From: Azophilus sp965247035
Lineage (GTDB): Bacteria > Pseudomonadota > Gammaproteobacteria > Pseudomonadales > Azotimanducaceae
Length of the DNA stretch: 64,000 nucleotides
Reading direction: 5' to 3'
NCBI GenBank assembly: GCA_965247035.1
Contig: CBDFGJ010000002.1
Coordinates: forward strand, 310,001 to 374,000
Each line of letters starts with the position of its first letter. Position 1 is the stretch's first letter. The notes beneath the pieces were generated by a model. It saw nothing but the letters and a program-made list of their open reading frames with translations. It was not told the DNA's origin and did no database searches. The position numbers were made by a program, and so were the translations under genes. Positions 55,122 to 63,889 of this stretch are shown one piece after another.

Positions 55122-55553
55122 CTACAGGCTATCCACCTCAATGCCGGCACTGCGCGCGCTGCCGGCAATGGTTCGCACCGCCGCATCTAGGTCGGCGGCG
55201 GTTAAATCCGGGTCCTTCAACTTGGCGATCTCCTCAAGCTGAGCGCGGGTGACCTTACCCACCTTGTTGGTGTTCGGCGTGCTGCTACCCTTGTCGATGT
55301 CGGCCGCTTTCCTCAGCAGCACCGCGGCCGGCGGCGTTTTGGTGATGAAGGTGTAGCTGCGGTCCGCATAGACGGTGATGACCACCGGTATGGGCATACC
55401 CTGCTCCATGCTCTGCGTTTGCGCATTGAACGCCTTGCAAAAATCCATGATGTTGACCCCGTGCTGCCCCAATGCCGGGCCGACCGGGGGGCTGGGATTG
55501 GCTTGCCCCGCCGCCACCTGCAGCTTGACGTAGGCCATGACTTTGCGCGCCAT
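55122..55553 (-). CDS. rplK: 50S ribosomal protein L11
   Basis: Part of the GTPase-associated centre. 'KLQVAAGQANPSPPVGPALG', 'QHGVNIMDFCKAFNAQT', 'SYTFITKTPPAAVLL', 'DLTAADLDAAVRTIAGSARS'. 143 residues. Next to nusG and rplA. Confidence 0.97.
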   Translation of the reverse strand: MARKVMAYVKLQVAAGQANPSPPVGPALGQHGVNIMDFCKAFNAQTQSMEQGMPIPVVITVYADRSYTFITKTPPAAVLLRKAADIDKGSSTPNTNKVGKVTRAQLEEIAKLKDPDLTAADLDAAVRTIAGSARSAGIEVDSL

Positions 55554-55602
55554 TCAATTCACTCCTTCTCAAGCGCCGGCCCGTTAAGGCCGAACCGCCC
55601 AA

Positions 55603-56130
55603 CTACCCTTTCTCGACCTGCCCGAAATTCAGTTCAACCGGCGTGGAACGCCCAAATATGGTGACCGCCACATGCAATCGGTTCTTTTCATAGTTCACCT
55701 CCTCGACAACGCCGCTGAAGTCGTTGAAGGGACCATCGATGACGCGAACCAACTCGCCCGGCTCAAAGACAATTTTCGGCGCGGCCTTGCCGCTGCCGGC
55801 TTCCACTCGGGCCAGGATCTCGGCCACCTCGCTTTCCGTCAGGGGTGCCGGATTGTCGGCGGTGCCGCCGATGAACCCCTTCACCCTCGGCGTCTTGTTG
55901 ACGAGGTGCCAAGAGTCTTTGTCCAGGTCCATCTCAACCAGCACGTAGCCGGGAAAGAACTTGCGCTCGCTGCGCCGCTTTTGCCCGCCGCGCATCTCCA
56001 CCACTTTCTCCGCCGGCACCAGAATCCGGCCGAAGCGATTCTGGTGGGACGACAGTCCTATCCGCTCCTGGAGCACTCGGGCGACATTGTTTTCAAAGCC
56101 CGAATAGGCATGTACCACGTACCATTTCAT
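55603..56130 (-). CDS. nusG: Transcription termination/antitermination factor NusG
   Basis: Binds RNA polymerase and couples it to Rho or the ribosome. NGN domain (MKWYVVHAYSGFENNVARVL, 'FFPGYVLVEMDLDKDSWHLV') and KOW motif (FEPGELVRVIDGPFNDFSGV, 'VEEVNYEKNRLHVAVTIFGR'). 175 residues. Follows secE by 18 bases. Confidence 0.97.
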   Translation of the reverse strand: MKWYVVHAYSGFENNVARVLQERIGLSSHQNRFGRILVPAEKVVEMRGGQKRRSERKFFPGYVLVEMDLDKDSWHLVNKTPRVKGFIGGTADNPAPLTESEVAEILARVEAGSGKAAPKIVFEPGELVRVIDGPFNDFSGVVEEVNYEKNRLHVAVTIFGRSTPVELNFGQVEKG

Positions 56131-56148
56131 GGACTTGACGGCACCCTA

Positions 56149-56529
56149 CTAGCCAATGATCGAGGAAACCAGCCAGCTTAAGGCCGAATCAAGCAGCCAC
56201 AGAATCAGCGCGAACACCAGCACCAGCACCAGCACGATTGCCGTGGTTTGCAGGGTTTCTTCCCGAGTGGGCCAGACGATGCGGTGCATTTCGCTGCGGG
56301 CCTCCTTCAACAACGTCCAAATGGCGGCGCCACGGGCGGTTTGCAAGGCAACGCCAACCGCCATCGCGGCGATGACTATCAGGCCGATGACCCGCATCAA
56401 AAGCGATTCGTCCTGATAGTACCAGTTGCCGAATACGCCCGCGCCCAGCAGGGCGATGGTGATCAGCCACTTCAGCGAATCCAGCCCACCGCCAGCGGTG
56501 GTGTCATTGCTTGCACTCAGTATTTTCAT
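56149..56529 (-). CDS. secE: Preprotein translocase subunit SecE
   Basis: Inner-membrane clamp of the SecYEG channel. 126 residues with three membrane helices, as in other gammaproteobacteria, and the conserved segment LLKEARSEMHRIVWPTREET before the last helix. ATG 56529. Lies between tRNA-Trp and nusG. Confidence 0.96.
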   Translation of the reverse strand: MKILSASNDTTAGGGLDSLKWLITIALLGAGVFGNWYYQDESLLMRVIGLIVIAAMAVGVALQTARGAAIWTLLKEARSEMHRIVWPTREETLQTTAIVLVLVLVFALILWLLDSALSWLVSSIIG

Positions 56530-56589
56530 TTCTAGGGTTACGTTGCCGCCATTTCATTCGCTTGCTGCCTCGGCGCGCAAGGGCGCGTT

Positions 56590-56665
<76 letters not shown>

Positions 56666-56677
56666 TGCATTGCTCCG

Positions 56678-57868
56678 TTATTTGGTGATTTTGGCGACGA
56701 CGCCGGCGCCGACCGTGCGCCCGCCCTCGCGGATGGCGAAACGCTGCCCCTCCTCCATCGCGATCGGCGACATCAGGCCCACCGACATTTTCACGTTGTC
56801 GCCCGGCATCACCATCTCCACCTCCGCCGGCAACTCCACCGTGCCCGTCACGTCCGTCGTCTCAAAAAAGAACTGCGGACGGTAACCCTTGAAAAACGGC
56901 GTGTGGCGACCCCCCTCGTCCTTCGACAGCACATACACCTCCGCCTCGAATCCCGTGTGCGGCGTGATGCTCCCAGGCACCGCCAACACCTGCCCCCGCT
57001 CCACCTCGTCGCGCTTCGTCCCGCGCAGCAACACCCCCACGTTCTCCCCCGCACGACCCTCGTCCAGCAGCTTGCGGAACATCTCCACTCCCGTGCAGGT
57101 CGTCCTCTGCGTCTCGCCCAAGCCAACCATCTCCACCTCGTCGCCAACACGCACCACCCCGCGCGCAATCCGCCCCGTCACCACCGTGCCTCGACCCGAA
57201 ATCGAAAACACATCCTCTATCGGCATCAAAAACGGCTGGTCCACCGGTCGCTCCGGCTGCGGAATGTATGCGTCCAGCACACGCAGCAACTCCCGCACCG
57301 ACCCCAAACCCAACTCCCCCTCGTCACCCTCCAACGCCTTCAGCGCGCTGCCCACCACGATCGGCGTCTCCTCCCCAGGAAACTCGTACTGGTCCAGCAA
57401 CTCCCGAACCTCCATCTCCACCAACTCCAACAACTCCTCGTCGTCCACCATGTCCGCCTTGTTCATGTACACCACAATCCGCGGCACCCCAACCTGACGC
57501 GACAGCAGAATGTGCTCCCTCGTCTGCGGCATCGGACCGTCCGCCGCCGACACCACCAATATCGCACCGTCCATCTGCGCCGCACCCGTGATCATGTTCT
57601 TCACGTAGTCCGCATGACCCGGACAGTCCACATGCGCGTAGTGCCGCACATCGCTCTCGTACTCCACGTGCGAAGTCGCAATCGTGATCCCTCGCTCACG
57701 CTCCTCCGGCGCATTGTCAATCTGCTCAAACTCCCGCACCTCGCCACCGTGCGCCAATGCGCAAAACTTCGTCAGCACCGCCGTCAGCGTCGTCTTGCCG
57801 TGGTCCACATGTCCAATCGTGCCCACGTTCACGTGCGGCTTCGTCCGCTCAAACCTCTCCTTCGCCAT
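56678..57868 (-). CDS. tufB: Elongation factor Tu, copy in tRNA-tufB operon
   Basis: Same 396-residue protein as tufA. Identity extends through synonymous sites up to the start codon; the flanks then differ at once (CCCCGCTCCTTAAAAC versus TCCCGCTCTTTGTTGTC upstream). Co-transcribed with the four upstream tRNAs and tRNA-Trp by layout. Two highly similar tuf genes kept alike by gene conversion are known in enterobacteria. Confidence 0.98.
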   Translation of the reverse strand: MAKERFERTKPHVNVGTIGHVDHGKTTLTAVLTKFCALAHGGEVREFEQIDNAPEERERGITIATSHVEYESDVRHYAHVDCPGHADYVKNMITGAAQMDGAILVVSAADGPMPQTREHILLSRQVGVPRIVVYMNKADMVDDEELLELVEMEVRELLDQYEFPGEETPIVVGSALKALEGDEGELGLGSVRELLRVLDAYIPQPERPVDQPFLMPIEDVFSISGRGTVVTGRIARGVVRVGDEVEMVGLGETQRTTCTGVEMFRKLLDEGRAGENVGVLLRGTKRDEVERGQVLAVPGSITPHTGFEAEVYVLSKDEGGRHTPFFKGYRPQFFFETTDVTGTVELPAEVEMVMPGDNVKMSVGLMSPIAMEEGQRFAIREGGRTVGAGVVAKITK

Positions 57869-57947
57869 ATCCCGCTCTTTGTTGTCCTGATGTTGACTAG
57901 TTGACTAAATATGTAGCGCCACGGCTTCATCGACCGCGCACCTGTAT

Positions 57948-58023
<76 letters not shown>

Positions 58024-58073
58024 ACGTGCATCTCCTTTTGCCGTTCAGCGCCTGAAGGCCCAGCTTCATCCCA

Positions 58074-58147
58074 TGGAGCGGGTAGCGGGAATCGAACCCG
58101 CGTCATCAGCTTGGAAGGCTGAGGTTCTGCCGCTGAACTATACCCGC
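58074..58147 (-). tRNA. tRNA-Gly (TCC anticodon)
   Basis: 74 bases with CCA. GCGGGTA acceptor, anticodon loop GCCTTCCAAGC, T arm GGTTCGATTCC. Confidence 0.97.
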
Positions 58148-58203
58148 CTCGATTTGTCATCCCTTACCCTGTTCACTAGGCAACACGGGGAGAAGCCGGG
58201 TCC

Positions 58204-58288
58204 TGGTGGTGGGGGAAGGATTCGAACCTTCGAAGGCTAAGCCGTCAGATTTACAGTCTGATCCCTTTGACCGCTCGGGAACCCCACC
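58204..58288 (-). tRNA. tRNA-Tyr (GTA anticodon)
   Basis: 85 bases with CCA and a long variable arm. GGTGGGG acceptor, anticodon loop GACTGTAAATC, T arm GGTTCGAATCC. Confidence 0.97.
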
Positions 58289-58439
58289 TGATTTCGGCGC
58301 AGACAGCCAGCTAATGCGCCTCCAACATGGATTCACCCGCCTCAATAATAAGAACCCGCCGCACCTTGGGCCGGCAGTCCAACGCCGCAAGCCACTAATA
58401 AAGCCCAACCCGGGGCCACGCCGCCGAACTCACCCACCC

Positions 58440-58515
58440 TGGTGCCGCCACAAGGAATCGAACCCTGGACCTTCTCATTACAAGTGAGCTGCTCTACCTG
58501 CTGAGCTATGGCGGC
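58440..58515 (-). tRNA. tRNA-Thr (TGT anticodon)
   Basis: 76 bases with CCA. GCCGCCA acceptor, anticodon loop CACTTGTAATG, T arm GGTTCGATTCC. First gene of the thr-tyr-gly-thr-tufB unit. Confidence 0.97.
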
Positions 58516-58532
58516 GGAGAAATGGGAACGCG

Positions 58533-58562
58533 ATTCTAATAGAAAGCCTTGGGCGGGTGCAA
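58533..58562 (-). promoter_or_regulatory. Promoter of the tRNA-tufB operon
   Basis: Minus strand: -35 TTGCAC, 18-base spacer, -10 TAGAAT, followed by a GC-rich CGCG discriminator as in stringently controlled stable-RNA promoters. About 17 bases before tRNA-Thr. Confidence 0.7.
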
Positions 58563-58641
58563 CGGTCATTTGCAACAATTTCCACAAAGCATGATAATTG
58601 GCCGTTTGGCCCAACAAAGGCAATCTGGCTGGCACCATCTG

Positions 58642-58670
58642 TTGTAAATTCCGAGTTGCTTCGCTATCAT
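58642..58670 (+). promoter_or_regulatory. Promoter of rplM-rpsI
   Basis: -35 TTGTAA, 17-base spacer, -10 TATCAT, then CCGCGCC. It lies 36 bases before the rplM start and is divergent from the tRNA promoter. Confidence 0.6.
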
Positions 58671-58705
58671 TCCGCGCCTCTCCCATTTCGGGTTGCACAA
58701 AGACT

Positions 58706-59134
58706 ATGAAGACCGTCAGCCTGCGCCCGCAGGACGTACAGCGTGAATGGTACGTTGTGGATGCCGAGGGCAGAGCCCTCGGCCGCCTCGCCTCCGCCAT
58801 AGCCCACCGGCTGCGCGGCAAGCACAAGCCGGAGTACACGCCCCATGTGGACGCGGGGGACTACATCATCGTAGTTAATGCAGAGAAGGTGCGGGTCACC
58901 GGCAACAAGGAGGCTGATAAGGTCTATCATCGCCACAGCGGCTATCCAGGCGGCATCAAGAGCACCAGCTTGGGCAAGCTGCGGGCCACGCACCCGGAAC
59001 GAATCGTTGCCACGGCGGTGAAGGGCATGTTGCCGAAAAACACCTTGGGGCGGGCGGTCTTTCGCAAGCTCAAGGTCTATGCCGGATCGACCCATCCACA
59101 TGCTGCGCAGCAACCACAGCCCTTGGAAGTTTAG
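58706..59134 (+). CDS. rplM: 50S ribosomal protein L13
   Basis: Early-assembly 23S rRNA-binding protein. MKTVSLRPQDVQREWYVVDA, 'GRLASAIAHRLRGKHKPEYT', 'KVYHRHSGYPGGIKS', 'KGMLPKNTLGRAVFRKLKVY', 'GSTHPHAAQQP'. Start ATG 58706 (the open frame upstream is not conserved). 142 residues. Confidence 0.97.
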   Translation: MKTVSLRPQDVQREWYVVDAEGRALGRLASAIAHRLRGKHKPEYTPHVDAGDYIIVVNAEKVRVTGNKEADKVYHRHSGYPGGIKSTSLGKLRATHPERIVATAVKGMLPKNTLGRAVFRKLKVYAGSTHPHAAQQPQPLEV

Positions 59135-59200
59135 GCCTCTTGATCGCGGCAAGAGGCATCGCCTCGTTAGTCTTCTTAACGGAAGCCGGCACCGTTAACC
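59135..59200 (+). other. Two hairpins in the rplM-rpsI spacer
   Basis: GCCTCTTG/CAAGAGGC (perfect 8 bp, immediately after the rplM stop) and GCACCG/CGGTGC further on. The 139-base spacer is long for this gene pair. No U-tract follows either hairpin, so processing or partial attenuation is more likely than termination. Confidence 0.45.
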
Positions 59201-59273
59201 CGGTGCAAGAGAACGGCACGGCGGCAATGTCCGCTCCAAAGGCTTCAGCACTTTGAGAATTTAGGAACAGCTC

Positions 59274-59675
59274 ATGGCGAGTGAAGTAAGTGAAGTGAAC
59301 TACGGCACCGGGCGCCGCAAATCCTCTTCGGCGCGGGTGTTCGTTGCCAGCGGTCAAGGCGATATTACGGTCAATTCCCAACCGCTTGACCGCTACTTCG
59401 GGCGCGAAACAGCCCGCATGGTCGTGCGTCAGCCGCTTGAGGTGGCCGAATTGAGCGATGCGGTGGACATCAACGTGCGCGTGCGCGGCGGCGGCAATTC
59501 CGGCCAGGCCGGGGCCATCCGGCTCGGCATCGCCAGGGCCTTGGTGCAGCGGGATGAAGCCTTGCACGAACTCATGCGCAGGGCCGGCTTCCTCACCCGG
59601 GACGCCCGTGCGGTGGAGCGCAAGAAGGTCGGCCTGCGCAAAGCACGCAAACGCCCGCAATACTCCAAGCGCTAG
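59274..59675 (+). CDS. rpsI: 30S ribosomal protein S9
   Basis: Its C-terminal tail contacts P-site tRNA. 'NYGTGRRKSSSARVFVASGQ', 'VRVRGGGNSGQAGAIRLGIA', 'GFLTRDARAVERKKVGLRKA', ending RPQYSKR as required. 133 residues; TAGGA precedes ATG 59274. Confidence 0.97.
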   Translation: MASEVSEVNYGTGRRKSSSARVFVASGQGDITVNSQPLDRYFGRETARMVVRQPLEVAELSDAVDINVRVRGGGNSGQAGAIRLGIARALVQRDEALHELMRRAGFLTRDARAVERKKVGLRKARKRPQYSKR

Positions 59676-59782
59676 TCGGGGGCGTCAGCGGTTGTGCTAA
59701 AATCCCCGCATCAAGATGACCTTCAGGCACGTACGATTCGTCGGGAAAACCAAAGCTGGCAGCCAAAAGGAGCCCTTGAGCC

Positions 59783-60418
59783 TTGAGCACTGATGCGCCT
59801 TTGGGAGAAGCCGCCTTGGAGAGCGCGGCAATCAATAAAGAGCGGCGCTACTTCCTGATCGGCGCAACTACCGTGGTCGGTGCCGTTGGCGTAGTCGGCG
59901 CCGCTATACCCTTCGTTCAATCTTGGCTGCCTTCCGCCAAGGCCCGCGCCGCCGGCGCTCCAGTCACCCTGAACATCGCCAAGTTGCGGCCCGGCGAATT
60001 GCTTGGCCCCATACCCGCATGGCGCGGTATGCCGGTATTCGTGGTCCGGCGCGGCGACGCCGCCATCAAGTCTCTTGAAGCCAGCAGCGACAACTTGGCG
60101 GACCCGAATTCAGACAACTTGGACATGCAGCCGGACTACGCCCGCAATGTCTGGCGCTCGCGAGAACCGGAAATAGGCATTTACATGGGGCTATGTACCC
60201 ACCTCGGCTGCTCACCCAAGTATTACGGTCAGGTGCGGCCAGAACCCTTTGACCAGAATTGGCAAGGCGGCTTTTTCTGCCCCTGCCACGGTTCCCGCTT
60301 TGATCTGGCCGGCAGGGTGGCCAAGGCGGTTCCCGCGCCTGACAATCTGGAAGTGCCGCCGTATCGGTACATCTCCGATGCGGTGGTGATCATTGGCGAG
60401 GGCGAGGTGGCCGCCTGA
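59783..60418 (+). CDS. petA: Ubiquinol-cytochrome c reductase, Rieske iron-sulfur subunit
   Basis: Takes electrons from ubiquinol in the bc1 complex; the 2Fe-2S domain sits in the periplasm. Tat-like N-terminus (ERRYFLIGATTVVGAVGVVG) with a membrane anchor, and cluster ligands CTHLGC and CPCHGS. 211 residues. Start TTG 59783 with GGAG upstream. The stop overlaps the petB ATG. Confidence 0.96.
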   Translation: MSTDAPLGEAALESAAINKERRYFLIGATTVVGAVGVVGAAIPFVQSWLPSAKARAAGAPVTLNIAKLRPGELLGPIPAWRGMPVFVVRRGDAAIKSLEASSDNLADPNSDNLDMQPDYARNVWRSREPEIGIYMGLCTHLGCSPKYYGQVRPEPFDQNWQGGFFCPCHGSRFDLAGRVAKAVPAPDNLEVPPYRYISDAVVIIGEGEVAA

Positions 60419-61686
60419 TGGGACAATCGCAAAACAGGGTCGCCCGCCTTTGGGGTGGCTTCGTCGGCTGGCTCGACGACCGCTTCCCGGCAACGGAGAC
60501 TTGGGAGTACCACCTATCCAAGTACTACGCACCGAAGAACCATAATTTCTGGTATCTGATGGGATGGCTGGGCCTTGTGGTGTTGGTCAACCAGTTGCTG
60601 ACCGGCATCTGGCTTACTATGAGTTATGTTCCCAACGGCGAAGGGGCTTTTGCCTCGGTTGAATACATCATGCGCGATGTGGAGTTCGGCTGGCTGCTGC
60701 GCTACCTGCACTCCACCGGCGCCTCCGCCTTCTTCATCATCGTCTACCTGCACATGTTCCGAGGTCTCATGTACGGGTCCTACCGCAAACCACGGGAGTT
60801 GCTTTGGCTGATCGGGATGGCCATTTACCTCGTGCTCATGGCGGAGGGCTTTTTCGGCTATTTGTTGCCTTGGGGCAACATGTCGTATTGGGGCGCTCAG
60901 GTCATCGTCTCACTGTTCGGCGCCATTCCCTACATTGGCCCAGACCTAATGGAGTGGATACGAGGCGATTTCCTCATATCGGAAATCACCCTCAACCGAT
61001 TCTTCGCCCTCCATGTGGTGGCCCTGCCGTTGGTGTTGGTGGCGCTGGTGTTCGTCCATTTCGTCGCTTTGCACCATGTGGGCTCCACCGCGCCGGACGG
61101 CGTGGACATCAAGAAGCACAAGGACGCCACCGGCAAGCCCTTGGATGGCATTCCCTTTTGGCCTTACACGGTCACCCACGACATCCATGCCACCGTGGTT
61201 TTCCTTTTCATCTTCTGCGCCGTGGTGTTCTTCATGCCAGAGATGGGCGGCTACTTCCTGGAAAAACCCAACTTCGCAATTGCGGACTCGCTGAAGACAC
61301 CAGAGCATATTGCGCCGGTCTGGTACTACACGCCCTTCTACGCCATGCTACGCGCTGCCACCTATCCCCTGTTAGGCATTCCGGCCAAGTTCTGGGGGCT
61401 GGTGGTCATGTTCGGCGCCATCATCGTACCTGCATTCCTGCCTTGGCTTGACCGCAGCAAAGTCGCCTCCATACGCTCCAAGGGCTTGGCCTCCAAGACC
61501 ATGCTGGCTATCTTTGCGGTCAGCTTCCTGGTCCTAGGCTACCTCGGCATCATACCGCCCTCGCCAGTGGCCACCACGTTGGCTCAGGTCTGCACCGTGC
61601 TGTATTTTTCCTACTTCGTACTGATGCCTTGGTACACCCAAGCGGAGAAAACCACGCCGCCTCCTGAACGGGTCACCATGCGATGA
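60418..61686 (+). CDS. petB: Ubiquinol-cytochrome c reductase, cytochrome b
   Basis: Membrane core of the bc1 complex with hemes bL and bH. 422 residues and about 8-9 helices. Heme-ligating His pairs lie in LHSTGASAFFIIVYLHMFRG and 'HVVALPLVLVALVFVHFVAL'. The Qo motif reads PVWY (HIAPVWYYTPFYAM) rather than PEWY, a variant known in beta- and gammaproteobacteria. A TGATG overlap couples it to petA. Confidence 0.97.
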   Translation: MGQSQNRVARLWGGFVGWLDDRFPATETWEYHLSKYYAPKNHNFWYLMGWLGLVVLVNQLLTGIWLTMSYVPNGEGAFASVEYIMRDVEFGWLLRYLHSTGASAFFIIVYLHMFRGLMYGSYRKPRELLWLIGMAIYLVLMAEGFFGYLLPWGNMSYWGAQVIVSLFGAIPYIGPDLMEWIRGDFLISEITLNRFFALHVVALPLVLVALVFVHFVALHHVGSTAPDGVDIKKHKDATGKPLDGIPFWPYTVTHDIHATVVFLFIFCAVVFFMPEMGGYFLEKPNFAIADSLKTPEHIAPVWYYTPFYAMLRAATYPLLGIPAKFWGLVVMFGAIIVPAFLPWLDRSKVASIRSKGLASKTMLAIFAVSFLVLGYLGIIPPSPVATTLAQVCTVLYFSYFVLMPWYTQAEKTTPPPERVTMR

Positions 61687-61725
61687 ACCGACTCGGCTCC
61701 TTGATCGTGCCGATGGGGCTGTAAG

Positions 61726-62682
61726 GTGAGCCAGGTTTGGCTTCGCCGGATAGGCGGCTTGCGCTTTGCGGGCACTTTCACTAGGGCCCAAGGCTATGCC
61801 TCGTTTGCGAAGAGAGGTGATGCCTCATCCATAAAGAAAGCCTGTGCCTCGTCGGCGAAAAAAAACTACGTCTTGCCGGTGAAAAGAGCCCACGCCTCGT
61901 CCGTGAAGGGAGGTCGTGCCTCATACCTGAAGGGAGACAGAGCCTCGCCGTTGTTGAAGAACCTTGCCTCCTTGGTTCTGCTGCTAGCGGCTGCGCTAGC
62001 GCCCACGATCAAGGCCGCTGAAAGCGGATGGCCCATGCAGTCCATGTCGCCTGATCTTAGGGATCAAGCGTCCCTCCAACGGGGCTTCATCTTTTACGCG
62101 GAGTACTGCCTAGGCTGCCACTCGCTGCGCTTTCAACGCTACCAACGAACTGCGGATGACTTGGGCATGTCCCACGAAGATGCTCTTGAGAAAGTCGTTT
62201 TCACCAACCAGAAGATCGGCGAATTGATGACCAACGCCATGGACTCGGAAAGCGCCAAGGCTTGGTTCGGCGCAGCGCCTCCGGATCTCACCATGGTCAC
62301 TCGGGTGCGCAGCCCGGAGTGGGTCTACAACTACCTCAAAACCTTCTACGTTGATGAATCAAGGCCGTTCGGCATGAACAACAAGGTGTTCGAGAACGTC
62401 GGCATGCCCCATGCGCTAATCAACCTGCAAGGCACCCAGCGGGACAGCTGCCCGGAGGACGCGCAGGAATGCCATGAGCTGAGCTTGGACGCCGACTCCG
62501 GCTTGCTGACGCCGCAGGAATACGATCAGGCGGTTTATGACCTAGTTAACTTCCTGCACTATGTTGCCGAACCGATTCGGCTCGAAAGACAGCGGTTGGG
62601 CGTCTATGTTCTGCTGTTCCTAGCCTTCTTCGGCGTGTTCACCTACCTGCTGAACCGGGAATTCTGGAAGGATGTCCATTGA
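61726..62682 (+). CDS. petC: Cytochrome c1 with repeat-rich N-terminal extension
   Basis: Heme-c subunit of the bc1 complex. Mature part: CLGCHSLRF heme site, 'RPFGMNNKVFENVGMPHALI' (axial Met region), C-terminal anchor 'VYVLLFLAFFGVFTYLLNRE'. The signal core is LASLVLLLAAALAPTIKA (from residue about 80). Before it, codons 61798-61965 form seven 8-residue units (such as ASSVKGGR and ASYLKGDR), strongly basic. The start is uncertain: GTG 61726 includes the repeats; TTG at about 61951-61954 would give a classic short signal peptide. 318 residues from GTG. Confidence 0.95.
   Translation: MSQVWLRRIGGLRFAGTFTRAQGYASFAKRGDASSIKKACASSAKKNYVLPVKRAHASSVKGGRASYLKGDRASPLLKNLASLVLLLAAALAPTIKAAESGWPMQSMSPDLRDQASLQRGFIFYAEYCLGCHSLRFQRYQRTADDLGMSHEDALEKVVFTNQKIGELMTNAMDSESAKAWFGAAPPDLTMVTRVRSPEWVYNYLKTFYVDESRPFGMNNKVFENVGMPHALINLQGTQRDSCPEDAQECHELSLDADSGLLTPQEYDQAVYDLVNFLHYVAEPIRLERQRLGVYVLLFLAFFGVFTYLLNREFWKDVH
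61798..61965 (+). repeat. 24-bp coding minisatellite at the petC 5' end
   Basis: Seven consecutive 24-base units beginning GCCTCG/GCCTCA at 61798, 61822, 61846, (61870, degenerate), 61894, 61918 and 61942, all in the petC frame. Consensus peptide A-S-S-V-K-(K/G)-(G/A)-R. A more diverged unit may precede at 61774. Confidence 0.9.
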
Positions 62683-62725
62683 TCCAAGCATTGCCCGTCC
62701 CATTGGCCGCGCAGCGGGCTGACCA

Positions 62726-63358
62726 ATGAGCCTGACCAACAGACGAGCTCCCATGACCCTGTTCTCCTCAGAGCAGGACCACTACTCCCACCGTGTGCGC
62801 TTAGTACTGGCGGAGAAGGGCGTGGCCGTAGATGTGGTGGACGCCTCGGAGAATGACAAGCCGGAGGATCTAGCCGAGATCAATCCCTACAACAGCCTGC
62901 CCACGTTACTTGATCGTGACTTGTCTCTCTACGAAACGAACGTCATCACTGAGTATCTCGACGAGCGTTTCCCCCATCCCCCCCTGTTGTCGGTTTATCC
63001 GGTGCAGCGTGCCCGCGCCCGCCTGTGGATCCATCGAATCGACCGGGAGTGGAGCAGCAGGCTTGACCTGTTGACAGCAGGCCGGGAAAGCGAAGGCGTG
63101 CTGCTTAGAGTGAGAGCCGAGCTGCACGATAGTATCATCGCCACGGTGCCCGTATTTCGCCAACACCGTTACTTCATGAATAACGACTTCAGCTTGGTGG
63201 ATTGCTGCGTCGCCGTCATCCTGTGGCGGATGAAATCGGTGGGCATCGACCTGCGCGAAAGATCCGCCCGGCCGCTGCGCAACTACCTGCAAAAGGTGCT
63301 GGAACGGCCTTCCTTTCGCAACAGTCTGACCGAAGCCGAACTGGAGATGCAGGAATAG
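62726..63358 (+). CDS. sspA: Stringent starvation protein A
   Basis: GST-fold protein that binds RNA polymerase and modulates stress and stationary-phase transcription. MTLFSSEQDHYSHRVRLVLA, 'NPYNSLPTLLDRDLSLYETN', 'EYLDERFPHPPL', 'NDFSLVDCCVAVILWRM'. No GSH-site Ser/Cys is obvious, as in other SspA. 210 residues. Downstream of petABC as usual in gammaproteobacteria. Confidence 0.96.
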   Translation: MSLTNRRAPMTLFSSEQDHYSHRVRLVLAEKGVAVDVVDASENDKPEDLAEINPYNSLPTLLDRDLSLYETNVITEYLDERFPHPPLLSVYPVQRARARLWIHRIDREWSSRLDLLTAGRESEGVLLRVRAELHDSIIATVPVFRQHRYFMNNDFSLVDCCVAVILWRMKSVGIDLRERSARPLRNYLQKVLERPSFRNSLTEAELEMQE

Positions 63359-63771
63359 CCCTTAGCAAGCAGCCGTATCTCCTGCGGGCCTTTTACGATT
63401 GGATCCTGGACAGCGGCCTGACCCCCTACCTATTGCTCGACGCCAACTCCAGCGAGGTGACCGTTCCCCGCCAACACGTGGTCGATGGGCGCATCCTGCT
63501 CAACATTTCACCCCAAGCCGTGCGCAACCTCACCTTCGACAACGACAACCTAGGCTTTGACGGGCGCTTCTCCGGCACCGCCTTTTACGTTCAGGCTCCG
63601 ATTCAGGCAGTGCTTGGGATCTACGCCAAGGAAACCGGTGAAGGCATGAGGTTCGCGGGTAGAAAGCTTGCGGAGCAACAATCCACCGAGCAAGAGGAGT
63701 CAACCGCCAAGCAGCCAGACGCCAAGACCCGGCCAAGGCCAAGCCGATCTGGATTGAAGCTGGTCACCTAA
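63355..63771 (+). CDS. sspB: ClpXP protease specificity-enhancing factor SspB, non-canonical start
   Basis: Tethers ssrA-tagged proteins to ClpXP. 'SKQPYLLRAFYDWILDSGLT', 'DGRILLNISPQAVRNLTFDN', 'FSGTAFYVQAPIQAVLGIYA', a charged linker and the C-terminal ClpX-binding tail RSGLKLVT. The conserved part begins 4 codons after the sspA stop, but no in-frame ATG/GTG/TTG lies near; the best candidate is ATA at 63355-63357, overlapping the sspA TAG as ATAG, with AGGA just before. The next canonical in-frame starts are about 135-150 bases upstream inside sspA. Confidence 0.92.
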   Translation: MALSKQPYLLRAFYDWILDSGLTPYLLLDANSSEVTVPRQHVVDGRILLNISPQAVRNLTFDNDNLGFDGRFSGTAFYVQAPIQAVLGIYAKETGEGMRFAGRKLAEQQSTEQEESTAKQPDAKTRPRPSRSGLKLVT

Positions 63772-63889
63772 CGCCCCCACGCGATTCACGGAGCCCGTCC
63801 AAAAATCGCTGGTTGAAGACGCCAATCCATCCGCACTGTAAGTGACCAGATGAGAAGGGACCGAGCGAAGGAAATCGCCGACTCCCTAA

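Noticed and set aside
60804..61451. 215-codon frame inside petB
   Set aside because: Shadow frame of cytochrome b with His/Arg-rich composition.
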